From assembly GCA_025980355.1 (NCBI GenBank), contig JAICXR010000233.1:1-5915 (forward strand): a stretch of 5,915 nt of DNA, given 5' to 3'. The notes beneath the pieces were generated by a model. The model searched no databases, had not been told where the DNA came from, and was given only the letters and a program-made list of their open reading frames with translations. This DNA comes from Chloroflexota bacterium. GTDB lineage: Bacteria; Chloroflexota; UBA4733. Shown one piece after another: positions 1 through 5,915 of the stretch (the first letter of the stretch is position 1; the number at the start of each line of letters is the position of its first letter). A program made the translations under genes and the position numbers.

Positions 1-2
1 CC

Positions 3-1355
3 GCCTATCTTTTCGGCCAGGGGATGCAGGCCAACGCCGTCACCCTAGCCGACTGGCAGGCGTGGGCGCGCAACCTGCAGTGGGGCGCCGCCTTGTCGCT
101 GGTCCTCTGGTACTGGCTGACGGTCTTGCTCCTGGGCGAGCAACAACTGCCGCAGGCACGGCGATATCTCTATCGCGCCGGCTATCCACTCGGCGTGCTG
201 CTGACTGTCGCCGGCCTGGCGGCGTGTGCCGTCATGTTGCGAACCGATTGGCTCTACCTCTGGTCCCGTCCGCTGGCCATATCGGTCGAACAGGCCACTT
301 TCTATCATTTTCGCGTCGAACCGGGGCCCCTCTACCCCGCCTTCGGCGGTTTCCTGCTGGTCGCGACGATCGGCGCCGCCGGCAACCTCTGGTTTGGCAG
401 TCGCTTGCCGCTGGACGGCGATCGCCGCCGCCGCTTCCACTGGCTCTTGCTCAGCGCCGCCATGTTCCTCGTCAGCGTCACGCTCCTGGTGGCCACCCTC
501 GATCGCGCCCTCTCTTACCAGATGCTCTGGTTGGGACATCTGTTGCTCGCCGTGGCGATGGCCGTGATGGCCTCGAACGTGGCCGCCTACCGCCTGGTCA
601 TCAACGTCGAGATCATTCGCGGCGACCTTGCCTACTTCATCGGCGTGCGTATTCTGTGCGCCGTCATCGGCGGCCTCGTCTTCCTCATTGCCGGTCCCGG
701 CTACAGCTTCCGGCTCCTGGCGCTCTTTTGGATCCTCCTCCTGGTCCTCGTCCTCGGCCAGACGGTGGCCGATCCCGGCCGGCGGTTGCTCGACCGGCTG
801 TTTTTTCAGCCGGATGTGCGACGGTTGCGGTCGAACCTGGCGGCGACCGCGCGCAGCGCACCGCTCACGCCCGACCTCGACGCCTTGCTGGCGACGGCGC
901 AGGCCGAGATTGTCGAAATCTCCGCCGACCATCTGGTTCGCCTCACGGAAGAGGCGCTCCGCCGGATCAACCGTCCCGGCGCGCTGGCCCAGTGCGACCT
1001 GATCGGTCGCCTTCCCCATTCGCTCGACGCTGCCCGTGCCCGCGCGACCGCCGCGACGCCGACGGCGGCCACGCCGCTGGACCAGGCGAAACGGCTCCGG
1101 GAGGTGCTGACCACGGCCATCGAGCGCTTGAAGCCGGTCGACCGCTCCGCTGCCGCCGCCCTCCAGTACCTGATCCTGCGCGAAGAATATGTCCTTGACC
1201 TGCCGAATAAGCAGATCATCTCCCGCCATGGCATTAGCGAGGGGACATTTCATCGCCAGCGGCGTGAGGCGATCGCCGTCCTGTCCCAGGAACTCCGGCA
1301 GCAAGAGGAGTTCCTGGCCGCTTCCACCCAGCTCCCGTCCGAAAAGCCGGCCTGA
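3..1355 (+). CDS. 7-TM membrane protein with C-terminal helix-turn-helix (5' partial)
   Basis: Probable membrane-bound one-component transcription regulator. The frame is open to the left edge. The first ATG (24) has no Shine-Dalgarno, and the residues before it (AYLFGQG) look like the end of another segment, so I treat the gene as 5' partial. Numbered from that ATG, hydrophobic segments lie at about 20-38, 54-72, 105-124, 139-160, 165-187, 205-224 and 229-247, resembling the 7TM sensor halves of some histidine kinases. A cytoplasmic part of about 195 residues follows: a helical region (HLVRLTEEALRRINRPG, 303-319), an Ala/Thr linker (338-352), then LREVLTTAIERLKP and a helix-turn-helix at about 380-420 (NKQIISRHGISEGTFHRQRR), like sigma-70 region 4. 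I see no H-box, ATPase or receiver domain. Ligand and targets are unknown. The topology and helix-turn-helix are clear; the regulatory role is inference. Confidence 0.8.
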   Translation, partial: AYLFGQGMQANAVTLADWQAWARNLQWGAALSLVLWYWLTVLLLGEQQLPQARRYLYRAGYPLGVLLTVAGLAACAVMLRTDWLYLWSRPLAISVEQATFYHFRVEPGPLYPAFGGFLLVATIGAAGNLWFGSRLPLDGDRRRRFHWLLLSAAMFLVSVTLLVATLDRALSYQMLWLGHLLLAVAMAVMASNVAAYRLVINVEIIRGDLAYFIGVRILCAVIGGLVFLIAGPGYSFRLLALFWILLLVLVLGQTVADPGRRLLDRLFFQPDVRRLRSNLAATARSAPLTPDLDALLATAQAEIVEISADHLVRLTEEALRRINRPGALAQCDLIGRLPHSLDAARARATAATPTAATPLDQAKRLREVLTTAIERLKPVDRSAAAALQYLILREEYVLDLPNKQIISRHGISEGTFHRQRREAIAVLSQELRQQEEFLAASTQLPSEKPA

Positions 1356-1483
1356 TCCGCTATAACAGCCCGTTCACTCCTTTCGGTGTCAGTTTTTGGT
1401 AGACGGACCACCCATTTCGGCGCCTTTTCTTCGGTAGCGTAGGCCAGATGCCAATCGGATAGGAAGAAGCGCCAGCGGGCGAG

Positions 1484-1549
1484 GTCGGGGACCGTCTGGC
1501 TGCTACCATCAAGGCGATCCTATCGTCTCCCCGGTCCCCGGCGTTTTTT
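1484..1549 (+). terminator. Intrinsic terminator or attenuator hairpin with T6 run
   Basis: An 11-bp stem pairs 1484-1494 with 1532-1542 (core GGGGACCG / CGGTCCCC, one G-U pair at 1485:1541). G1543 and six T residues at 1544-1549 follow it. The 37-base loop is itself structured: GGCGAT (1513-1518) pairs with ATCGTC (1522-1527) around a three-base loop. The run of T ends 23 bases before the ATG at 1573 and 11 bases before the Shine-Dalgarno. It could end transcription of the upstream membrane-protein gene 129 bases after its stop, or act as a conditional terminator in the transporter mRNA leader. The stem and T run are visible; the function is inferred. Confidence 0.65.
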
Positions 1550-1560
1550 GCGGCGTTGAG

Positions 1561-1565
1561 AGGAG
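1561..1565 (+). promoter_or_regulatory. Ribosome binding site of first MFS gene
   Basis: AGGAG (within GAGAGGAG) lies 7 bases before the ATG at 1573. This fixes the start of the first transporter and supports an N-terminal tail of about 30 hydrophilic residues before its first membrane segment. Confidence 0.75.
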
Positions 1566-1572
1566 CATCGAA

Positions 1573-2907
1573 ATGGTTCTACCGGTCGAGGCAGGGCGGT
1601 ATCCCGCGGCAGCGTCGGAGCCGCCGACGGCCGGCGCCGCAAAGCCGTCCAAAGACAACCGCCGGCTGTTCGGGATCCTCTTCGGCATCAACACCCTGAA
1701 CTACGCCGATCGCTGGACCTTGCCGGCGGTCGCGCCGCTGCTCGCCGTCAGCATCGGCCTGAACGACACCCAGCTTGGCCTGTTAGGGACCGCCTTCCTG
1801 CTCATCTACGCCATCACCGCGCTACCCCTGGGCGCGCTGGCCGATCGCCTGCCGCGGACAAAGATCGTCGGTGGCGGCGTCGCCCTCTGGAGCGTCGCGA
1901 CCGCGGTGACCGCCCTCTGCAGCACTTTCAATCAACTCTTCGCCGTGCGCGCCTTGCTCGGCATTGGCGAGGCTTCCTATTTCCCTGCTTCCAACAGCAT
2001 GCTCGCCGACGCCTTCCCCCGGGAGCGCCGGGCCCGCGTCATGGCCTGGTGGGGCGCCGCCCTCCCGGTCGGCGTCTTCCTGGGCTACGCGTCCGGCGGA
2101 CTGATCGGCCAGCACTTCGGCTGGCGGGCCGCCTTCCTGGTCGTCGGCATCCCCGGCTTGATCCTGGCCGCGCTCGTCTGGCGGGCCCACGAGCCGCAGC
2201 GCGGCGAGAGCGAAGGCCTGCTGGCCGAAGCAAAACGATCGACCGGGGACCCCTTCGCCTTCCACCTGCTGCGCATCCCCACCGTCTCCTTCGCCATCGC
2301 CGCCCAGGTCTTCGCCAATTTCGTCCTGGGCGGCCTCGGCTTCTGGTTGCCCACCTATCTGGGGCGGCACTACCACCTGAGCACGGGCAGCGCCGGTGTC
2401 ATCGCCGGGGCGCTCTTCGTCGTCGGCGGGGGATGCGGCACCGTGGCCGGCGGCTACCTGGCCGATCACCTCCTCCCCCGCCAGGCGGCAGCCCGCCTGC
2501 TGGTGCCCGCCCTGGGCCTGGTCGCCAGCGGCGTCGCGATCGGTGGCGGCCTCCTGGCGCCGTCGCTGCCGTTCTTCCTGGTGATCTACACGCTGGCCGG
2601 CGCCCTCATCTCCCTCCAGAGCGCGCCGCTCTCCGCCCTCTTTCAGGACGTGGTGGCGCCGGCCGTGCGGGCGCGCGTCATCGCCCTATCCCTTCTGATC
2701 GCCCACCTGTTCGGCGACGCCTTCTCCCCATCGGTGATCGGTTCGGCATCGGACCACCTCGGCGGCGCGACGGGCGGCGGACTGGACCGCGCCCTCTGGC
2801 TCATGCCCGTTGCGGCGATCATCGCCGGCGTCATCGCGCTCCTGGGCTGCCGCTACGTGGCGGCCGACCGCGCCCGGATGTTGGAACACCTCGCGCAGGA
2901 AGGGTAG
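1573..2907 (+). CDS. MFS transporter, Spinster-like
   Basis: A 444-residue secondary transporter of the inner membrane with about 12 hydrophobic segments, a normal MFS length. After a Pro/Ala-rich cytoplasmic tail (1-30), segments lie at about 32-58, 67-90, 97-117, 120-147, 154-177, 182-203, 237-262, 271-296, 307-328, 332-357, 366-395 and 407-428. The loop 2-3 MFS signature is GALADRLPRTK (87-97). NYADRW (43-48) in segment 1 and GIGEASYFPA (130-139) in segment 4, with LPVGVFLGYASGG (164-176), match the pattern of the Spinster (Spns) subfamily. In those proteins the Asp-Arg of segment 1 and Glu of segment 4 are linked to proton coupling. Spns members move lysophospholipids or sphingosine phosphate, but bacterial members vary, so the substrate is unknown. 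The gene is first in a tight cluster, 10 bases before the second transporter, and ends in TAG. The family is firm, the subfamily likely, the substrate open. Confidence 0.9.
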   Translation: MVLPVEAGRYPAAASEPPTAGAAKPSKDNRRLFGILFGINTLNYADRWTLPAVAPLLAVSIGLNDTQLGLLGTAFLLIYAITALPLGALADRLPRTKIVGGGVALWSVATAVTALCSTFNQLFAVRALLGIGEASYFPASNSMLADAFPRERRARVMAWWGAALPVGVFLGYASGGLIGQHFGWRAAFLVVGIPGLILAALVWRAHEPQRGESEGLLAEAKRSTGDPFAFHLLRIPTVSFAIAAQVFANFVLGGLGFWLPTYLGRHYHLSTGSAGVIAGALFVVGGGCGTVAGGYLADHLLPRQAAARLLVPALGLVASGVAIGGGLLAPSLPFFLVIYTLAGALISLQSAPLSALFQDVVAPAVRARVIALSLLIAHLFGDAFSPSVIGSASDHLGGATGGGLDRALWLMPVAAIIAGVIALLGCRYVAADRARMLEHLAQEG

Positions 2908-2909
2908 GA
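2906..2909 (+). promoter_or_regulatory. Ribosome binding site deciding the start of the second MFS gene
   Basis: AGGA overlaps the TAG stop of the upstream gene (2905-2907) and lies 8 bases before ATG 2918. It favours that start over the in-frame ATG at 2810, which would add 36 residues read out of frame through the end of the first transporter. The overlap suggests translational coupling. Confidence 0.65.
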
Positions 2910-2917
2910 CGTGGATC

Positions 2918-4192
2918 ATGGCACTCGGTGACACCGTGGCCCTCACGCCGGCACAGCCCGCCGCCGTCCACACCGACGATCGCCGCTGGCTGGGAACCGC
3001 CGGCTGGTACAGCGTCGCGAGCCTGGGGGCGGGCTTCTTCTACGCCTTCAACAACTTCACGTTGCCGCTGGTGCTGGGCAACATGACGAACAACGCCACC
3101 CTGATCGGCCTCCTCAGCAGCACGCGCTCGATCGAAGGCGTCGTCATCCAGCCCACCATCGGCGCCTTGAGCGACCGGACGTGGACGCGGCTCGGCCGCC
3201 GCCGGATCTATATGGCGGTCGGCATCCCGCTCTCCACGCTCTTTTTCCTGGTGGCCGCGCACGCGGGCACCCTCGGCCTGCTCGTCGCCGCCATCGTGCT
3301 CTTCTCCCTGCTCTTCAACGCCGCCATCGACCCCTATAACGCCCTCCTCGCCGATCTGTTCCCGCCGGAACGCCGTAGCGTGGCCAACGGCCTCGCCACC
3401 GTCGTGCAGTTTGTCGGGCAGGTGGCGATGCTGCTGCTCGCCGCCCAACTCTCCGGGAACAGCGTGCCGCCCCTGGTGTTCTATGTCGTCGCCGTCGGGA
3501 TGCTCGTGACCTTCGCCGTCACCATCGCCAGAGTCCGCGAGCCGCGCGAGATCAAACCGTCCGGGCCGGAGTCGGCAACGGCGACGACGATGCCGTTTCG
3601 CGCCTATGTCGCCCACCTGTTGGAGCATCGCCTGGCGCTGCGCTACCTGATCTGCCTCTTCTTCTTCAGCTTCGGCGTCAACGCCATCGTGCCCTTCCTG
3701 ACCCTCTTCGCCGTCCACGTCATCCACACCGACGCCAAAGTGGCGCAAGAGCTCACGGCGCCCCTCCTGGTCGCCGCCGGTCTCTTCGTGCTGCCGGCGG
3801 GCCTGCTCGCCGCCCGCATCGGGCGGCGTCCGGTGCTGGCCCTCGGTATCGGGCTGCTGGCCGTCACGGCGCTCAGCGGCCTGTTTATCCAGACGGTGCC
3901 CCAGACGCTCGCCGTCATCATCCTGGCCGGCGTCGCCAACGCCGCGATCAGCGCGACCAACTGGCCGCTGCTGACGGAACTGATTCCGGCCGACGAGGTC
4001 GGGGTATTCGCCGGGATCAAGACGGCCTTCGAGTCGGTCGCCATCCCGGCGTCGGCGATCGTTGCCGGGGGCCTGATCGGCCATTTTGGCTACCGGGCCA
4101 TCTTCGGCGTGCTCACCTTCGGCGCGATCATCGCCCTTCTCGTGCTCTCCACCGTTGCCGTGCCGAAACCGGCCATCGCCACCAGCAGCTAA
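2918..4192 (+). CDS. MFS transporter, SLC45/GPH-like
   Basis: A 424-residue transporter of the cytoplasmic membrane with about 12 hydrophobic segments (roughly 28-55, 62-83, 96-115, 118-145, 155-178, 184-205, 241-268, 278-300, 304-323, 328-350, 361-386 and 390-413) and a charged central loop at 206-235. The loop 2-3 signature is GALSDRTWTRLGRRRIYM (82-99). With IDPYNALLADLFPPERRSVANG (137-158), this matches MFS proteins related to SLC45 and the glycoside-pentoside-hexuronide group. A weaker signature, ARIGRRP, lies in loop 8-9 (299-305). It shares neither NYADR nor GIGEAS with its neighbour, so the pair is not a recent tandem duplication. SLC45 relatives carry sugars with protons, but the substrate cannot be inferred here. 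It is cotranscribed, by spacing, with the gene before (10 bases) and the acyl-adenylating enzyme after (31 bases). The start is set by AGGA at 2906-2909; the gene ends in TAA. Confidence 0.88.
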   Translation: MALGDTVALTPAQPAAVHTDDRRWLGTAGWYSVASLGAGFFYAFNNFTLPLVLGNMTNNATLIGLLSSTRSIEGVVIQPTIGALSDRTWTRLGRRRIYMAVGIPLSTLFFLVAAHAGTLGLLVAAIVLFSLLFNAAIDPYNALLADLFPPERRSVANGLATVVQFVGQVAMLLLAAQLSGNSVPPLVFYVVAVGMLVTFAVTIARVREPREIKPSGPESATATTMPFRAYVAHLLEHRLALRYLICLFFFSFGVNAIVPFLTLFAVHVIHTDAKVAQELTAPLLVAAGLFVLPAGLLAARIGRRPVLALGIGLLAVTALSGLFIQTVPQTLAVIILAGVANAAISATNWPLLTELIPADEVGVFAGIKTAFESVAIPASAIVAGGLIGHFGYRAIFGVLTFGAIIALLVLSTVAVPKPAIATSS

Positions 4193-4210
4193 CCGCTTGG
4201 ACGCGTTATG

Positions 4211-4218
4211 AGAGAGGA
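4211..4218 (+). promoter_or_regulatory. Ribosome binding site of the adenylating-enzyme gene
   Basis: AGAGAGGA lies 5 bases before ATG 4224. The ATG at 4208 just upstream is out of frame and is not the start. Confidence 0.7.
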
Positions 4219-4223
4219 CCGCA

Positions 4224-4628
4224 ATGTCAAGCCATCTCTACTCGCTCGTTCTCCAGCGCGCAAAGTCCACTCCGGAGTCCGTCGCCTTTGGCGGACAGGA
4301 CGGCCTTACCTGGCGCACCCTCACCAGCCGGCAGGTGCTGGACCTGACGGAGCGCCTGGCAGCTGAGTTGGCCGGGCATGGCGTCGGCCCGGGCGACCGG
4401 GTCGTCCTCTGGCTGCCGAACCACTGGTACACGCCGCTCTATTTCTTCGCGCTCTGGAAGCTCGGCGCCGTGGTGGTGCCGTTCGACCGGGAGATGAACC
4501 CCGACGCCGCCGGCCGGATCGTCGACTCGGTAGCGCCCCGTTTGCTAATCAGCGGCTACGGGGAACGGCCCGCCTGGTCGGACCGCCCATACCGGCTGGA
4601 GCGGTGGGAACCGGGCAGCAAACAGTGA
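4224..4628 (+). CDS. N-terminal fragment of the acyl-adenylating enzyme (134 aa)
   Basis: This is the part that would be translated if the TGA acts as a stop. It holds only the first half of the large adenylation subdomain: LTWRTLTSRQVLDLTERLA, GVGPGDRVVLWLPN (53-66) and the A2-like stretch LWKLGAVVVPFDRE (77-90), ending in a variable linker (RLERWEPGSKQ). It lacks the P-loop and every catalytic residue, so it should be inactive and probably unstable. Such a fragment is not a known stand-alone family. It is best read with the downstream open frame as one broken gene. Confidence 0.7.
   Translation: MSSHLYSLVLQRAKSTPESVAFGGQDGLTWRTLTSRQVLDLTERLAAELAGHGVGPGDRVVLWLPNHWYTPLYFFALWKLGAVVVPFDREMNPDAAGRIVDSVAPRLLISGYGERPAWSDRPYRLERWEPGSKQ
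4626..4628 (+). other. Premature in-frame TGA
   Basis: TGA replaces residue 135 in the linker between LERWEPGSKQ and NTTASAPTGW. One base change from TGG (Trp), CGA (Arg) or GGA (Gly) would explain it. The three upstream genes contain no internal TGA and spell Trp as TGG, which argues against a recoded genome. The base after the stop is A. Confidence 0.9.
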
Positions 4629-5915
4629 AACACCACCGCCTCGGCGCCCACGGGATGGACGGCGCCGGACGAAGAGCTCGCCCTCATCGTCTTCACCTCC
4701 GGCACGACCGGGCAGCCGAAAGGGTGCATGATCACCCACGCCAACCTCTTCTCCCAACTCGAGGCCTTTCCTGAGCGTGTGGCCCTAGACGCCGGCTGCC
4801 GCATGGCGAGCATCCTGCCCCTCTCCCACCTGTTCGAGATCACGGGCGGCCTGCTCTATCCCTTCGCCGCCGGCGCCGCCGTCCATTACATCCCCAGCCG
4901 GCGCGGACCCGACATCGTGCGGGTGCTGGCCGAGCAGCGGATCACGCACATGATCGCCGTCCCCCAGTTGTTGACGCTGATGGGCCGGGGGCTGGAGCAA
5001 CAGCTTGCCGCCGCAATGCCGGCGCCGATCCACAAAGCGTTGAACGCCCTGGCCCCGCGCCTGCCGCTTGCCTTGCGGCATACGCTGTTCGCGCCCGTCC
5101 ATCGCAAGATCGGCGGCAAACTGCACTTGCTGCTCTCCGGCGGCGCCGCCTTACCGCTGGAGAGCCAGCGCCTCTGGGAACGCCTGGGCGTCCGGGTGCT
5201 CCAGGGCTACGGCGCCAGTGAGTGTTCGCCCGTGATCGCCCTCGGTACCGCCGATGGCAGCACGCCGGACGGCAGTGTCGGCCGGCCGCTGCGCAACGTC
5301 AACGTCCGCCTGAGCCCAGAAGGCGAGCTGTTGGTCAACGGACCCAACGTTATGCGCGGCTACTGGCAGGACCCGGAGCGCACGGCGGAGGTGATCCAAG
5401 ACGGCTGGTATGCCACCGGCGACCTGGCGACGCGGGACGACGCCGGCAACCTGTTCCTCACGGGCCGGGCGAAGGAATTGATCGTCCTCCCCTCCGGGAT
5501 GAACGTCTGGCCCCAGGACGTCGAGGACGCCTTGCGGGCCCAGCCGGCGGTGGCGGACGCCGTGGTGCTGGCCGTACCGACGGCTGGCGGCGGCGCGAAC
5601 CTGCATGCCTATCTGCTGCCGGCCGGCCCGAGCAACCTCGGCCAGGATCCCGTCACGATCGTCCGAAGCGCCAACCGCCACCTGGCCCAACACCAACGGC
5701 TGGCGAACGCGACCTGGTGGCCGGAGGTCGACTTCCCGCGCACCGCCCTCGGGAAGGTCCGGCGCACCGTGCTGCCGCTGCCTTCGACCCAAACGGCAAG
5801 TGCGCCGTCATCGGCGGTCGTCGACGACGACCTCGTGACCCAGGCGATCGCCGGTGTGGCGCGCGTCCCCGGCCCGCCCGACGACCGGACGCTCGGCGAC
5901 CTCGGCCTGGACAGC
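4629..5915 (+). CDS. C-terminal part: adenylation catalytic core plus start of carrier domain (3' partial)
   Basis: An open frame of 429 codons with no stop continues in the same frame as the N-terminal fragment. It contains the P-loop (4695-4724), GYGASEC (5205-5225), the ATGDL aspartate (5421), the hinge Gly-Arg (5463-5468), the adenylation lysine (5754-5756) and the carrier-domain serine (5913-5915). No ATG, GTG or TTG occurs in frame before ATG 4728. A product restarted there would begin just after the P-loop and lack ATP binding. AAAGGG upstream of 4728 is only 3 bases away, too close for a good ribosome site. The carrier domain continues beyond the window; an acyltransferase or reductase domain could follow but is not visible. 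Confidence 0.75.
4641..4668 (+). other. GC hairpin just downstream of the premature stop
   Basis: CGGCGCC (4642-4648) pairs perfectly with GGCGCCG (4661-4667) around the 12-base loop CACGGGATGGAC; T4641 and G4668 can add a wobble pair. The stem starts 13 bases after the TGA. Its position resembles stop-codon recoding hairpins, but palindromic GGCGCC repeats arise easily in GC-rich coding DNA, and here they encode SAPTGWTAPD. The pairing is visible; any function is speculative. Confidence 0.35.

Larger units (their letters stand above)
1356..1572 (+). promoter_or_regulatory. Intergenic leader upstream of the transporter operon
   Basis: This 217-base gap contains no credible coding sequence on either strand. 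It is less GC-rich than the genes in its first half (for example the T runs at 1394-1398 and 1425-1428). I found no convincing -35/-10 pair: TATAAC at 1361-1366 looks like a -10 box but has no matching -35 box upstream. The second half holds the terminator-like hairpin at 1484-1549. GACGG at 1402-1406 can pair with CCGTC at 1492-1496, and CC at 1408-1409 with GG at 1489-1490. This would compete with the 5' arm of the hairpin and makes it a weak candidate antiterminator. The regulatory role is inference from position. Confidence 0.4.
4224..5915 (+). pseudogene. Acyl-CoA/acyl-ACP synthetase with fused carrier domain, interrupted by in-frame TGA, 3' partial
   Basis: Whole locus, read across the TGA (counted as residue 135). 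It encodes an ANL-superfamily enzyme that would form an acyl-AMP from a carboxylic acid and ATP, then pass the acyl group to a thiol. Motifs in order: A2-like LWKLGAVVVPF (77-87), P-loop TSGTTGQPKG (158-167), LPLSHLFE (198-205), SGGAAL (305-310), GYGASECS (328-335), YATGDL (396-401), hinge TGRAKELI (413-420) and PRTALGKVRR with the adenylation lysine at 511. From about 530 an acyl-carrier domain begins; its attachment motif LGLDS ends on Ser564, the last codon of the window. The profile is closest to FadD/Aas long-chain enzymes. Only one lesion is seen, the TGA at 4626; reading frame and base composition are alike on both sides. The lesion may be a recent nonsense mutation, a sequencing error, or a recoded stop. 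Family and lesion are certain; the true state of the gene is not. Confidence 0.75.

Noticed and set aside
62..1198. Second + strand frame of 378 codons inside the membrane-protein gene
   Set aside because: The product is Arg/Pro-rich and lacks any motif. The overlapping frame has seven clean hydrophobic segments and a helix-turn-helix.
45..1304. Long antisense open frame of 419 codons
   Set aside because: It is complementary to a clear membrane protein gene. Its product is a run of Gly, Asp, Glu, Gln and Arg without a recognisable domain, typical of a GC-rich shadow frame.
1361..1366. TATAAC as a -10 promoter box
   Set aside because: There is no -35-like hexamer at the right spacing, which would fall inside the upstream coding end, so it is not supported as a promoter.
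2810..2917. 36-residue N-terminal extension of the second MFS protein
   Set aside because: It overlaps the end of the first MFS gene in another frame and is Ser/Arg/Trp-rich. ATG 2918 has AGGA at 8 bases and gives a normal MFS N terminus.
2049..3086. + strand frame of 345 codons spanning the two MFS genes
   Set aside because: An Arg/Pro/Gly-rich shadow that crosses a gene boundary. The MFS frames explain the region fully.
2831..4084. Long antisense open frame of 417 codons
   Set aside because: It is opposite the second MFS gene, with low-complexity charged composition, no domain, and no upstream Shine-Dalgarno that I could see.
4626..4628. Genome-wide reading of TGA as Trp or Gly
   Set aside because: No other gene in the window has an internal TGA, Trp is spelled TGG throughout, and the first gene ends at a TGA.
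5151..5792. Antisense frame of 213 codons in the adenylating-enzyme gene
   Set aside because: It is opposite conserved catalytic motifs, shows no recognisable domain, and has shadow-frame composition.
4728..5915. A separate gene starting at ATG 4728
   Set aside because: It would start inside the adenylation domain just after the P-loop, with a purine-rich site only 3 bases away. It is better read as the rest of the broken gene.

Overview
This is a GC-rich window in which every gene I can support lies on the + strand. The organism is most likely a high-GC bacterium using the standard code. Chloroflexota is my best guess, because a multi-span membrane protein ending in a sigma-region-4-like helix-turn-helix resembles regulators I associate with that phylum. 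That placement is inference from memory, not a search result.

Layout. (1) From the left edge to 1355 lies a membrane protein with seven visible transmembrane segments and a cytoplasmic C-terminal helix-turn-helix. Its start is probably outside the window. (2) Positions 1356-1572 form a 217-base leader with no gene. It ends in a strong intrinsic-terminator-like hairpin and a T6 run only 23 bases before the next start codon, so it is either the terminator of gene 1 or an attenuator of the following operon. (3) 1573-2907 encodes a 12-segment MFS transporter with Spinster-like motifs. (4) 2918-4192 encodes a second, clearly different MFS transporter of the SLC45/GPH-like sort, 10 bases downstream. 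(5) From 4224 to the right edge runs an acyl-adenylating enzyme of the FadD/Aas type, joined to an acyl-carrier-protein domain whose attachment serine is the last codon of the window.

The main oddity is that the adenylating enzyme is interrupted by one in-frame TGA at 4626-4628. Everything on both sides is intact and in the same frame. The ATP-binding P-loop lies between the TGA and the first possible restart codon (ATG 4728), so no active enzyme can be made without suppression of the stop. A recent nonsense mutation or a sequencing error is the plain reading. A 7-bp GC hairpin 13 bases after the stop leaves recoding as an outside possibility.

Genes 2-4 look like one transcription unit (gaps of 10 and 31 bases, each start with its own Shine-Dalgarno). 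Two exporters or importers next to an acyl-activating enzyme with its own carrier domain suggest transport plus acyl activation of a lipid or carboxylic acid. The E. coli LplT-Aas lysophospholipid pair is the nearest known analogy, but the substrate cannot be read from the sequence. Nothing here is a CRISPR array, mobile element, tRNA or rRNA.
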